Source: Streptomyces sp. NRRL S-340 (lineage in GTDB: Bacteria > Actinomycetota > Actinomycetes > Streptomycetales > Streptomycetaceae). Taken from it: a stretch of 64,000 nucleotides of DNA. The position numbers and the translations under genes are program-made. Below the pieces are notes generated by a model. The model made no database searches and had not been told where the DNA came from. It saw only the letters and a list, made by a program, of their open reading frames with translations. The DNA is taken from positions 1 to 64,000 of the forward strand of contig NZ_JOIY01000012.1 in the NCBI RefSeq assembly GCF_000720185.1, written 5' to 3'. This document shows, in pieces, positions 56,601 through 64,000 of this stretch. The first letter of the stretch is position 1. Every line of letters starts with the position of its first letter.

Positions 56601-57049
56601 TCGTAGAAGGCCATGGTGCTCTGCGTCTTGGCGGCGACCCAGTCGTTCCACCAGCCCTTCGCGCGGGCCTGGTTGGCGTCGGAGAAACCGTGTGCGAGTG
56701 ACCCCAGGTACTGGATGTCGCTCTCCTGGCGGCCCGCGTCGACGGCCGCCCGGCGGGCGGAGAACGGCAGCACCTCGCCGCCTTGGCGCCGGGGCTGCTC
56801 GAAGACGCTCGCTCCGGTGGGCAGGCGCAGCGGCGTGCGGTCACCGAAGCCGCGCACGCCCTTGAGAGTTCCGAAGTAGTTGTCGAAGGAACGGTTCTCC
56901 TGCATCAGGACGATCACGTGCTCGATGGCGCGCAGCCCGCCGCGCGGCATCGGCGCGGCCATCGCCCGGTGCAGCGACGGGGGAAGGAGGGAGAGCGCGG
57001 CGCCACCGGTGAGGGTGCCGAGGACCTTGCGACGGGAGACATCAGGCAT
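53612..57049 (-). CDS. Tat-exported phospholipase C with long C-terminal extension
   Basis: 1145 aa. The N-terminus SRRKVLGTLTGGAALSLLPP is a twin-arginine signal. EHVIVLMQENRSFDNYFGTLKGVRGFGD and FINFDENDGYFDHVP are the phosphocholine-specific phospholipase C / acid phosphatase (alkaline-phosphatase superfamily) core, to about residue 500. Residues about 535-700 hold two bacterial phospholipase C C-terminal (DUF756) domains (GLRTGITGSAVRLRLDNQG and SNPSTATRTLLVGESVYSHR), where typical enzymes of about 680-700 aa stop. The extra 445 residues read as two NEW3-like beta domains (VVVTVRNQGSGRLDGLSVALLAPTGW and VTATVTNAGSSPLTGLAATPALPEGW) and a final MAM/jelly-roll-like domain. The extension probably binds a surface or carbohydrate. 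Confidence 0.88.
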   Translation of the reverse strand: MPDVSRRKVLGTLTGGAALSLLPPSLHRAMAAPMPRGGLRAIEHVIVLMQENRSFDNYFGTLKGVRGFGDRTPLRLPTGASVFEQPRRQGGEVLPFSARRAAVDAGRQESDIQYLGSLAHGFSDANQARAKGWWNDWVAAKTQSTMAFYDRRDIPLQYELADRFTICDSYFCSVYGSTNPNRLYLWSGTTGYEADGVNRAVTNAAYDYAHPGYTWTTYPERLEAAGVSWQIYQEWDNFTDNAVEYFRPWKEIGRKILSKVTGTYSTTEQFYDSLWKKTPQQRESALAEFQRGVDALTEAERRLFLRGAYRSEPDTLVQRIRSDIGKGTLPKVSWVVPTAALSEHPSSSTPVGSANLVYDLLDAIASDPETWSKTALFINFDENDGYFDHVPAPVAPQPPSGNGDDWFDGNPIGPGPRVPMTIVSPWTVGGFVSSQAFDHTSVIRFLEKWTGVHEPNISAWRRSVFGDLTSAFDFHRGHRRPEVQQPGPVPAAVARWNPVPPQKQTLPRQESGTRPTRPLPYRLGLRTGITGSAVRLRLDNQGTVAATLTAYPADGTAPRAWTVPARKSTDTTVEFGADGYDLQIHGPGWSTWEVRGRGAGAEAHLVEHPAAGQVDVVCSNPSTATRTLLVGESVYSHRHGEPARTVTLAPGRSRTVRLRLPDHGWYDIAVLDRDDPAFLRRMTGRLADGEPGVTDPATGTAPALTAAIDLPAALPPLDTPLTQGNPTEVVVTVRNQGSGRLDGLSVALLAPTGWSVERAGTVPRGLGAGNSADVRFTVTPADGATAGRLVVAAHGEGGGLLRLADARVQTTVAPALSVTLTGPAGSPGTDGTVLSPGRPATVTATVTNAGSSPLTGLAATPALPEGWSATAKGAAPTSVAARSSATLAWDVIAPASAARTTGHLRADVTAKLKGRPVEASASLPARTGPLMTGYLLAEDFESVAGALAPAADLSRPGLLGWTRTPPEGWTVTNATAMPQGTRELQGWTFLSKQFWFPAGQDRSGFTRSLGVVAVADPDDWDDTGSPSARGRFDSTLTSPPVPIPSGTSTLHLGFDSHYRQESPQEAEVVVEFDSGATARLLHYSGASADSANQGQDQQNRLVRLSCPVPSGATSAKVRFRMFNAGNNWFWAIDNVRLGTGPITDS

Positions 57050-57515
57050 GCGCCGTAGGCTAGATCGTCTTCACCGCGCTCCATAAGCATGTGCGGCGGG
57101 ATTTCTCCGGCCGTTCAGCCAACGACATCCGTCGTTCTCCTGCCGTCGGCGACGGGCCCGGGCGGGCGGGCCCTTACCGAGCCGATCGGACCCACCGGGC
57201 CGCGCCGCCGGTGCCTCCGCACCGCTGTCCAGTGCCTGCGCACCCCGGCCGGTGCCTCCGCACCCCCGGCCGACGCCTCGGCACCCGGAGCCGGCACCTC
57301 GGCGCTCCCGGCGCCGCCTCGGCGCCCGACACGGACCGCCTCTCCCGGCTCCGGCGTTCGCCGCCGGTCCACTCAGGTGCCCGGAGCCGGCCGCCGATCC
57401 CCGGGACGGATCGGGCACCGCCCCGCAGGCGGCAGCCGGGGCGGCCCTCCGGCGGGAGGCGGGATGCGCAGGGGCGGGAGGCGGGAGCCAGGAGGGGGAG
57501 ATATATACTTTCCAT
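57050..57515. other. Divergent promoter region, phospholipase C / MarR
   Basis: About 465 bases without a supported gene. At its right end TATACT (57504-57509) is a good -10 for a transcript starting at or next to the MarR ATG at 57516. The left end must contain the phospholipase promoter. Confidence 0.5.
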
Positions 57516-57992
57516 ATGCACGTACCTTCCGACGCCCAGAGCGGCCTGCCGCCCGGGCAGCGGATCGAGAACGCCGCGCACGGCCTGCTGCGCGACCTCG
57601 GACGACTGAACCGGGCACTGTTCCGCGCCGGTGACTTCGGGCTGACCCGCAGCGAAGTGTCCGTGCTCGACGCCCTGGCGGCCGCGCCGCTGCGCGTCAC
57701 CGAACTCGCCCTGCGCACCGGGATGGTCCAGCCCCGTGTCACCGTGCTGCTCCAGAAGCTGGAGAGCCGGGAACTGGTCGTGCGCCGGCGGTGCGAGACC
57801 GACCGGCGCGCGGTGGAGACGGCCCTCACCACCGCCGGACGGCGCCTGCTCGACCAGGGACGGCAGCGTATGGCCGAGGCCTTGCTGGCAGCCCTGCACA
57901 CCACACCCGTCGACGACTGCGAAGCAGCAGTGTGCGCCGCCCGGCAGTCTGTCGCGGTGCTCGTCGAAGCCATGGAACCGGAGGCCACTTGA
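57516..57992 (+). CDS. MarR-family transcriptional regulator
   Basis: 158 aa from ATG 57516. Winged helix: GDFGLTRSEVSVLDALAAAPLRVTELALRTGMVQPRVTVLLQKLESRELVVRRRCETDRRAVETALTTAG. No ribosome-binding site lies at normal distance (GGAGG is about 20 bases away), while TATACT ends 6 bases before the ATG, so the mRNA is probably leaderless. The stop overlaps the TTG of the FUSC gene, so regulator and transporter are one operon, likely autoregulated. Confidence 0.9.
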   Translation: MHVPSDAQSGLPPGQRIENAAHGLLRDLGRLNRALFRAGDFGLTRSEVSVLDALAAAPLRVTELALRTGMVQPRVTVLLQKLESRELVVRRRCETDRRAVETALTTAGRRLLDQGRQRMAEALLAALHTTPVDDCEAAVCAARQSVAVLVEAMEPEAT

Positions 57993-60688
57993 CCAGCCCG
58001 GAAACCGCCCGCCGGCCACTGGGGCAGGACACCGGCGCGAGCCCCGTCAGGGGTGGGCGCGCCGATGTCGCGCCACGACGGGTCACCGGTCCGCACCGAT
58101 GGTGGGACCGGGTACTGGTCGCCGATCCCGGACTGGGGCAGTTGCAGGCCGGCTGGCGGACGCTGGTCGCCATGGTCACCTCCCTCGCGGTCGGCTACGG
58201 CATGGCCCATGCCCTCTCCGTGCCGACAATGACCGGCATGATGGTCGCCGGGATGATGGGCCTGATGAGCGCCTTCGCGGTGGCCGGGAACACCTGGCTC
58301 CAGCTGGCCAGGCCCATCCTGTGGATGCCGTTCCCCTATACGGCGGTGCTCTGGCTCGCCGCGGCCCTGCACGACGACCGCGCCCTGGAGATCGGCCTCG
58401 ACGCCGCCGCGCTCGCGCTCACGTTCCTGCTGGCCCGGTTCGGCCCGCTGGCCCTGCTGACCGGCATGATGATGTTCAACGGTCTCATGGTCGGCATCAT
58501 CGCGAAGATCCCCTCGGCGATGATGTGGCAGGCGTTCGCCGTCGCCCTGGTGTCCGCCGCGGCGGTGCTGGCCACGCGGCTGCTGCTGTGCTGTCCGATG
58601 CCGCGGGAGGACCTGCTCCGCACGCAGCGCGCCTTCGTCGTCGAGGCCCGCAGGCTGGCCGACACCATGGTCGAGGCGCTGGACCCCGACGCCGACCCGG
58701 CCCGGGTCGAGCGCCGGACGAACCGCTCCCTGCGCCGCCTGAACATCGTGACGATCACGATCGACGGCCGCCTCGCGCAGCCCGAGACGGCCACCGATCC
58801 CATGGTGGCCGAGCTGCTGCACCGCCACCTGTTCGACGCCGAGCTGGCCCTGCGGGGCATCGCCCAGGCGGTGCGGGTGCTGGCCGGCCAGTCGCCGCCC
58901 GAACAACTGCGCCAGGCGCTGGCGGTGGGCATGCTGCTGGCCCGCGACACCCCGCCGGCCCGGGCCGGCGGACTGCGGCCCGCCGTGGGGACGATCCGTG
59001 AGCAGGCCGACGCGATCCTGCGGGACCCGGGGGCCGGTCCGCGGGCCGCCGAGTCCGCCGTCCTCGCCCGCAGGATCGCCGAACTCCTCGACTCGCTCGC
59101 CGACTCGCTGCTCAGCTGGCTGGCCCTCGGTGAGCGGGCGCCCCAGTCGCCCGGCGCGGTGCCCTTCCAGCCCGCCGTCGCGCTGGAGAACAACCGCATA
59201 CCCGGCTCCGTCGCCCCGATGCGGCGCGCGCTCACCGCCCGGACGCAGAGCGGCTGGCAGCGTGCCGTGCCCTTCGTACGGGCTCCCCTGCACGCGGGGG
59301 TGGCCGCAGCGATCGTCTGCCCGATCGCGGACGCCATCGACCCCCAGCGTTTCTACTGGGGCCTGGTCGGCGTGATGATCACCCTGTTCGGTACGAACAC
59401 CACGCACGAGCGGCTGCGCAAGTTCGGCCACCGCATGATCGGTACGGTCGCGGGCGCGGTGATCGGTGTGCTGCTGCTCCACGTGACCGGCCACCACCAC
59501 ATCCACTGGACGCTCGCCGTCATCGTCGCCGGCCTCTCCTTCGGCTCCTGGGGACTGCAGCGGGCCTACGCGCTGTGGGTCGTCGGGCTGGTCGCCGCGC
59601 TCGTGCAGCTCTACGGGCTGACCACCCCCGACAGCCGGATGGACCACCTGCTCGGTGAACGCCTGCTGGACAACGGCCTGGGCGTGCTGGTCGCGACGGC
59701 CTGCGCCGCGCTGATCTTCCCGCTGTCCACGCGGGCGGTCGTCCGCGAGGCCGAGCACGGGTACGTCCGGGCGGTGCAGAACCTGCTCACCCAGGTCTCC
59801 GCCCGCTGGGAGGAGCCGGACAGCCCGGTCCGGCTGCGTGGCGCGGCACGCGCGGTCGACGCCGCGCTGTTCCAGGTCGCGGAGGTGTCCCGGCCCGTGG
59901 TGCGGATGCCGCTCGGGGTGCGCGGGCGGGCGCCGCACGAGCGCATGGCCCTGCTGAACACGGCCGCCGCGCACGCCCGGGCGCTGGCGGTCGCGGCGGA
60001 CGTCGACATCGACCTCTCGTCCTCCTCGGCCGAGCGCGCCCGGCTCATCACCCGCGCCCTCAGCGATTCGCTGGCCGCGCTCGACCACCACCTCGCCCAC
60101 GGCACCGCCCAGGGTGTCTGGCATCGCGTCGGCCCGCTCGTACAGGAGTTCCAGAGGGAGCTGCGGCCCGCCGCGCCCGGCCCTCGCGGGCGGCGGCTGC
60201 AGACCGCCCTGCACGAGCTGGACGCCCTCGACGCGGCCCTGGCCGCCTTCGCCGAACAGTGCGGACTGCCGACGGCGTCCGGCGCCGGCCAGGAGGACGG
60301 GCCGACGCCCGCCGTCCCGCCGCAGCAGACCCGCGCCCCGGCGGTGGACCGGTTCCGGCCGCCGCCGGCACGGCCCGCGGCCGCTCCCGCCGCCGACGCG
60401 TACGCCCCCGGCCGCGGTGCGGACCGGACGGACACCACGGCAGGCGTGCCCGTGACCGGCGCGGTCCGCTGCGCCGCCCACCCCGGCGGCTGCTCCGCAC
60501 AGATCACCGTGGTGAACGCACGCGGACAGCGCATCGCCCACACGTACACCGACGCGGGCCGCTACCGGCTCACCCTGCGTGCGGGACACCACATCGTCGT
60601 CGTGTCGGCACCGGATCACTCCCCCCGCGCTGAACCCGTCACGGTGCACGCGGCACAGCCGGGGATACACCTCGACGTCCGGCTGTAG
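57989..60688 (+). CDS. FUSC-family membrane protein with C-terminal carboxypeptidase-regulatory-like domain
   Basis: 899 aa from TTG 57989, overlapping the MarR stop; GGAGG lies 4 bases upstream. Two clusters of membrane spans (about residues 55-200 and 425-590) flank a cytoplasmic helical region, the fusaric-acid-resistance/aromatic-acid exporter layout. FYWGLVGVMITLFGTNTTHERLRKFGHRMIGTVAGAVIGVLLL is the conserved FUSC segment. A Pro/Ala-rich linker (about 760-815) leads to a small beta domain (VTGAVRCAAHPGGCSAQITVVNARGQRIAHTYTDAGRYRLTL...) of carboxypeptidase-regulatory type, unusual for FUSC. It probably exports an aromatic or acidic toxin sensed by the MarR protein. Confidence 0.88.
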   Translation: MTSPETARRPLGQDTGASPVRGGRADVAPRRVTGPHRWWDRVLVADPGLGQLQAGWRTLVAMVTSLAVGYGMAHALSVPTMTGMMVAGMMGLMSAFAVAGNTWLQLARPILWMPFPYTAVLWLAAALHDDRALEIGLDAAALALTFLLARFGPLALLTGMMMFNGLMVGIIAKIPSAMMWQAFAVALVSAAAVLATRLLLCCPMPREDLLRTQRAFVVEARRLADTMVEALDPDADPARVERRTNRSLRRLNIVTITIDGRLAQPETATDPMVAELLHRHLFDAELALRGIAQAVRVLAGQSPPEQLRQALAVGMLLARDTPPARAGGLRPAVGTIREQADAILRDPGAGPRAAESAVLARRIAELLDSLADSLLSWLALGERAPQSPGAVPFQPAVALENNRIPGSVAPMRRALTARTQSGWQRAVPFVRAPLHAGVAAAIVCPIADAIDPQRFYWGLVGVMITLFGTNTTHERLRKFGHRMIGTVAGAVIGVLLLHVTGHHHIHWTLAVIVAGLSFGSWGLQRAYALWVVGLVAALVQLYGLTTPDSRMDHLLGERLLDNGLGVLVATACAALIFPLSTRAVVREAEHGYVRAVQNLLTQVSARWEEPDSPVRLRGAARAVDAALFQVAEVSRPVVRMPLGVRGRAPHERMALLNTAAAHARALAVAADVDIDLSSSSAERARLITRALSDSLAALDHHLAHGTAQGVWHRVGPLVQEFQRELRPAAPGPRGRRLQTALHELDALDAALAAFAEQCGLPTASGAGQEDGPTPAVPPQQTRAPAVDRFRPPPARPAAAPAADAYAPGRGADRTDTTAGVPVTGAVRCAAHPGGCSAQITVVNARGQRIAHTYTDAGRYRLTLRAGHHIVVVSAPDHSPRAEPVTVHAAQPGIHLDVRL

Positions 60689-60914
60689 TCGTCTCCCCGC
60701 AGGGCGCTACGGCATCGACGGCGGTGCGGGCTGCCGAGGTCCCCGCCCCCGTCTGGCGGCGGCACGGGTCCGGTGCGGGCACCGGGGGCGCGCCGGACCG
60801 CGGCGAGTGGACCACGCACGTGCCGGGCGGGACCGGCGCCTGCGCCGAAGGGCCCGCGTGGTGGACCGGGTGGTGACGCGGCGCCCGGAAGGAGCCGGTC
60901 CGCGTCCTCGCCCC

Positions 60915-61838
60915 TCAAGCTGACGCCGGCCGCGCCGTGTCCTTCGCGCGGACGCGCTGGGTGAGGAAGAGGGCCGCGCGGTCCAGTGCCTCGTCCGCCT
61001 CGTCCAGGACACCGGCGAACGCCTGGAACACGTGCGGCACGCCGGCGGTGACGTCCAGGATGACGTCCGCTCCCGCCGCCCTCGCCCGCGCGGCGAGCCG
61101 CGTGGAGTCGTCCAGCAGGAGCTCGTTGGTGCCCACCTGGAGCAGCATCGGGGGGAAGCCGGTCAGATCGGCCAGGACGGCCGGGCTGAGCAGCGGCTGG
61201 TGCGGGTCGGCGCCGGCGAGGTACATCGCCCCGGTGTGGTCGAGGGCGCCGCGGGTGAAGACCGGGTCGATGCCTTCCTTGGTGTGCATGCTCTCGCCCG
61301 TCCGGGTGGCGTCGAGCCCCGGGGAGAACGCCACGAGGGCGGCGGGCAGCGGGAGGCCCGCCTCGCGTGCGGCCAGGCAGGTGGTGACGGTGAGGCCGCC
61401 GCCGGCGGAGTCCCCCGCGAAGGCGATGGCCGAGGGGTCCTCGCCGCGGTCGAGCAGCGCGCGGTAGGCGCCGAGGGTGTCTTCTATCGCGGCGGGGAAC
61501 GGATGCTCCGGGGCGAGCCGGTAGTCCACCGAGAGCGCCTGGAGGCCGGTCCTGGCCACCAGGTGTCCGGTCAGTGACAGGGCGGTCTCGGGGGACCCGA
61601 ACACCCAGCCGCCGCCGTGGAAGTACAGGATCGTCCCGGCCCGCCGCCCGCTCGCCGGTTCGACACGCAGTGCGGGCCGGTCGCCGAGCGTGGTGGGCGT
61701 GGTACGGATGTCGCCGGGCACGGCCATCTGCGCCATCAGTGCCTTGAAGCCGGCCCGCAGCGCTTCGGCCGACTGGGGGCCCTCGGGCCTCGGCGTCCGC
61801 ATCATCGCGTCCACCAGGGCACGCTGTTCCTTGCTCAT
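60915..61838 (-). CDS. Alpha/beta hydrolase, hormone-sensitive-lipase group esterase
   Basis: 307 aa from ATG 61838. YFHGGGWVFGS is the HGGG oxyanion motif, FAGDSAGGGLT (Ser near residue 157) the nucleophile elbow, and VTAGVPHVFQAF supplies the catalytic His. These are cytoplasmic esterases/lipases for short acyl esters. It is divergent from a MarR gene, with a perfect 20-bp palindrome in the 44-base gap that overlaps the MarR start codon, so the pair is very likely co-regulated. Confidence 0.92.
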   Translation of the reverse strand: MSKEQRALVDAMMRTPRPEGPQSAEALRAGFKALMAQMAVPGDIRTTPTTLGDRPALRVEPASGRRAGTILYFHGGGWVFGSPETALSLTGHLVARTGLQALSVDYRLAPEHPFPAAIEDTLGAYRALLDRGEDPSAIAFAGDSAGGGLTVTTCLAAREAGLPLPAALVAFSPGLDATRTGESMHTKEGIDPVFTRGALDHTGAMYLAGADPHQPLLSPAVLADLTGFPPMLLQVGTNELLLDDSTRLAARARAAGADVILDVTAGVPHVFQAFAGVLDEADEALDRAALFLTQRVRAKDTARPASA

Positions 61839-61873
61839 GGGTGTGCTCCCCTCACGAAGTACCTTCCCGTACA

Positions 61874-61893
61874 CTATATTCCATGGAATATAG
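61874..61893. promoter_or_regulatory. Perfect 20-bp palindrome overlapping MarR start codon
   Basis: CTATATTCCATGGAATATAG is fully self-complementary and contains the MarR ATG (61883-61885) at its centre. TACACT at 61870-61875 is a possible -10 for a leaderless transcript. A regulator bound here would block both its own start and the divergent esterase promoter. Confidence 0.85.
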
Positions 61894-62359
61894 ATCAACG
61901 GGTGGCGCGGTCGACCTGCCGGCCCTCTTCTCCGACCTCGTCCGATGCGAGACGCGTCTGTACAACGCCCTCAACGACCGCCTCCGTGAGCGGCACGGGA
62001 TCGTCACCTCGCAGTTCGAGGCCCTGCGCCACCTGCGCGACCACCCCGGGGCCCGGGTGGCCGACCTCGCCGCCGAGTTCGCCATCGGCATCGGGGCGAC
62101 CAGCAAGAGCGTCGACCGCCTGGAGAAACAGGGGTGGGCCGTCCGGCAGCCGAATCCGTCCGACCGCCGGTCCTCCCTGCTGACCCTGACCGAGGACGGC
62201 TCGCGGCTCGTCGACGCGGCGGAGGAGACGTTCGGCGACGCGCTGGCCGAGCTGATCGGAGCCACTCTCGACAACTCCTCGGTGGCCGCGCTCGCCCGGG
62301 CCCTCGCGACGCTGCGCTCCGCCCTCGAGGACAACCGGATCGGCGCGCCCACCGGCTGA
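61883..62359 (+). CDS. MarR-family transcriptional regulator
   Basis: 158 aa from ATG 61883. Winged helix: HGIVTSQFEALRHLRDHPGARVADLAAEFAIGIGATSKSVDRLEKQGWAVRQPNPSDRRSSLLTLTEDG. There is no ribosome-binding site before the ATG, so translation is probably leaderless. It is the expected binder of the overlapping palindrome at 61874-61893 and regulator of the divergent esterase. Confidence 0.92.
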   Translation: MEYRSTGGAVDLPALFSDLVRCETRLYNALNDRLRERHGIVTSQFEALRHLRDHPGARVADLAAEFAIGIGATSKSVDRLEKQGWAVRQPNPSDRRSSLLTLTEDGSRLVDAAEETFGDALAELIGATLDNSSVAALARALATLRSALEDNRIGAPTG

Positions 62360-62763
62360 CCGCCTCCTGACGATGGCACACCGGGGCACGCCGGACAGCC
62401 TTCGCGCCGGTGGCCACTGGCCGCCGGCCGATACGCCGCCCGGCAGGACGCGTCCTGCCAGGACACCACGTGCCGCATCACCGAGGTCTACGGCCAGAGC
62501 GGGCGGCACAACGACCTGGCCCCCGGGCCGGCCGGCACGTCCGGCATGACTGCAACGGCTCGGCGGCACAGAAGTTCACACTGCGCTGAGGACGCACTCG
62601 GCGCACCGGGCGCACCGAGGACGGGTCCCCGGGGACGCCCGCTCTGCGTGCACGTCAGCACGCCGGGCTGCCGCTGGGGCGCGGACCGCACCGACGACGG
62701 CAGACCGTGTGACGGGAACGGGACCTCGGGACCGGCAGGACCGGACGGAACCGGGAGCACCGC
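62360..62763. other. Gap without a supported gene
   Basis: About 400 bases between the MarR stop and the end of a minus-strand hydrolase. A short in-frame stretch near 62450-62520 has coding-like composition but no start or family match. Confidence 0.4.
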
Positions 62764-63672
62764 TCAGGCCAGGAACTCCCCCAGCACCCGGCCGAGTTCG
62801 TCAGGTCGCTCGGTCGGGAGGGAGTGGTGCGAGGCGCCGGGCAGTATCCCGACGGTGGCAGCGGGAAGGAGACTTCGGGCCCGCCCGGCCACGCGTCGCA
62901 CGTCGTGGGCCCGGCTGCGCTCGGCCAGGAGCACCAGCGTCGGAACGGTGAAGGCCCTCAGATCCCGTGCCGCCGGCCGTCTCATGGCGACGGCCTTCGA
63001 CCGCCGGGCGGTGGCGGTGCTCTCCAGGAAGGCGCCCCATACCGGATCCTGCGGATCACCTCCCGTCTCCCACCGGTGGAACGCCCGGATCCGCTCGGGG
63101 GTGGGCCTCAGCAGCATCGGCAGCGCCCGTACGAGGTAGCGCGCCCCCAGGCCGGCGAAGCAGCCGGTGGGATCGAGCAGCGCGAGTCGCCGGACCCGGT
63201 GCGGCGCGTGCAGCCCGTACATCAGGGCGATCCAGGCGCCGTAGGAGTGGCCGCACATCCGGACACCGTCCAGGCCGAGTTCGCCGAGGACCTCGTCGAG
63301 CCATGCCGTCAGGTCGGCGGCGCCGCGCAGGGGTGCCCCGTCGTGCACACTGCGGCCGATGTCGCCCATCAGGTCGAGGGCGTGGACCCGGTGGGTGCGA
63401 GCCAGGTGGCCGACGGCCGCGAACCACGCCATGGAGGTCGCTCCGCCCCCGGGCAGCAGCACGAGAGGGGTGCCGTCCTCCGGCCCGCAGACGTGGACCC
63501 GGGTGCTGCCGTAGGCCGACGGGACCTGCCTGCCGAGGACCTCCACGGGCCACCGCCGCAGGACGGCGTCGTACGCCTCGGAGAAGTCCGGCACCCCCGC
63601 CAGCCTCAGTTCCGGCACCTCGACGTCCGGCGCCTCCGACTCCGTCACCCTCGGCTCCGTCCTCTCGCCCAC
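62764..63672 (-). CDS. Alpha/beta hydrolase
   Basis: 302 aa from GTG 63672. PLVLLPGGGATSMAWF forms the oxyanion region, MCGHSYGAWIALM (Ser near residue 150) the nucleophile elbow, VLLAERSRAHD the acid segment and GASHHSLPTE the catalytic His. It belongs to the broad esterase/lactonase class; the substrate is not evident. It is divergent from a MarR gene, with a dyad between the starts. Confidence 0.9.
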   Translation of the reverse strand: MGERTEPRVTESEAPDVEVPELRLAGVPDFSEAYDAVLRRWPVEVLGRQVPSAYGSTRVHVCGPEDGTPLVLLPGGGATSMAWFAAVGHLARTHRVHALDLMGDIGRSVHDGAPLRGAADLTAWLDEVLGELGLDGVRMCGHSYGAWIALMYGLHAPHRVRRLALLDPTGCFAGLGARYLVRALPMLLRPTPERIRAFHRWETGGDPQDPVWGAFLESTATARRSKAVAMRRPAARDLRAFTVPTLVLLAERSRAHDVRRVAGRARSLLPAATVGILPGASHHSLPTERPDELGRVLGEFLA

Positions 63673-63719
63673 GGTCCCCGCCCCCGACGCCTCGCCCGGT
63701 GATTACTCGGCCTACCATA

Positions 63720-63736
63720 ATCTCGATCATCGAGAT
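63720..63736. promoter_or_regulatory. MarR operator dyad
   Basis: ATCTCGAT-C-ATCGAGAT is a perfect 8-base inverted repeat around one base, located 24-40 bases before the MarR start and 48-64 bases before the divergent hydrolase start. Confidence 0.72.
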
Positions 63737-63760
63737 ATTGAAGTCCGATCGGAGGAAACG

Positions 63761-64000
63761 GTGGACCACGACGAACCCGGCCTGCAACTGGTGCACCTGC
63801 TGCGCGCCGTGACCGTGGAACTGAACCTGTCCGCATCGGAGTTCGCCTCGGACAACGGGCTGCACCCCACGGACGTGCGCGCGCTCGTCCACCTGCTGGA
63901 CGCGGACCGTGCGGGCGTCACCGCCACCGCCGGCCGGCTGGGTACGCAGCTGGGGATCAACTCGGCGTCGACCACCGCGCTCATCGACCGGCTGGAACGG
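63761..64000 (+). CDS. MarR-family transcriptional regulator, 3' truncated by window
   Basis: First 80 residues from GTG 63761, with GGAGG 5 bases upstream; the frame stays open to the window edge. LQLVHLLRAVTVELNLSASEFASDNGLHPTDVRALVHLLDADRAGVTATAGRLGTQLGINSASTTALIDRLER is the first half of a MarR winged-helix domain. It is divergent from the alpha/beta hydrolase and probably binds the dyad at 63720-63736. Confidence 0.85.
   Translation, partial: MDHDEPGLQLVHLLRAVTVELNLSASEFASDNGLHPTDVRALVHLLDADRAGVTATAGRLGTQLGINSASTTALIDRLER

Noticed and set aside
53529..56651. 1040-codon minus-strand frame overlapping the phospholipase C gene
   Set aside because: It is a shifted frame of the same strand with Arg/Pro-rich sequence; the phospholipase frame has a Tat signal and clear domains.

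Overview
The window is very GC-rich, densely coded DNA with strong third-position GC bias, GTG and TTG starts and many stop/start overlaps. It carries nonribosomal peptide genes and a large number of one-component regulators (MarR, TetR, HxlR, ArsR, Rrf2, LysR, XRE). This fits a Streptomyces-like actinomycete chromosome, probably an accessory or arm region. No rRNA, tRNA, CRISPR array or intact mobile element was seen.

1-8.65 kb is the right end of a nonribosomal peptide cluster. It holds the C-terminal end of an NRPS whose adenylation domain is interrupted by an N-methyltransferase, an AsnO/VioC-type amino-acid hydroxylase, a type II thioesterase, an MFS exporter, an alpha/beta-hydrolase-fold protein with Cys instead of Ser at the nucleophile elbow, a stand-alone A-T didomain with an Asn/Asp-like specificity code, a SyrP/TauD-type hydroxylase and an MbtH protein. 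Stops and starts overlap or nearly touch, so this is one operon. Stand-alone A-T plus Cys acyltransferase plus SyrP-like oxygenase resembles the syringomycin (SyrB1/SyrC/SyrP) and coronamate (CmaE) logic of tailoring an amino acid on a separate carrier and then shuttling it to the assembly line.

8.8-31 kb is mixed accessory DNA. It includes a fluoroacetate-dehalogenase-like hydrolase, a PAS/GAF/PP2C phosphatase, an amino-acid permease, a PAP2 phosphatase, decayed IS5-type transposase and helicase-associated fragments, and several regulator/enzyme pairs. These pairs are HxlR with an NmrA-like reductase, ArsR with a VOC protein, Rrf2 with an SDR, and HxlR with a hydrolase/SnoaL pair. Most have readable dyad operators. 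A DMT transporter is split by a frameshift and a hemerythrin-like protein follows.

31.7-44.7 kb is catabolic. A tight operon (flavin monooxygenase, Rid protein, DUF1028, M20 amidohydrolase, aspartase, MHS transporter, then LysR) precedes a TetR-flanked set of aldehyde dehydrogenase, class III aminotransferase and APC permease. Together they could import a nitrogenous compound, oxidise it, hydrolyse an amide and feed aspartate/fumarate and an oxidised amine carbon skeleton into central metabolism; the substrate is unknown.

44.8-64 kb holds a BenE-type transporter opposite an XRE-cupin regulator, an amidase opposite a TetR, a membrane-anchored HTH protein opposite an L,D-transpeptidase-like secreted protein, an LGFP-repeat protein, a FAD monooxygenase and an unusually long Tat-exported phospholipase C. 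It ends with three MarR regulators: one with a FUSC protein carrying an unusual C-terminal domain, two divergent from alpha/beta hydrolases. Palindromic operators lie in many of the divergent gaps.
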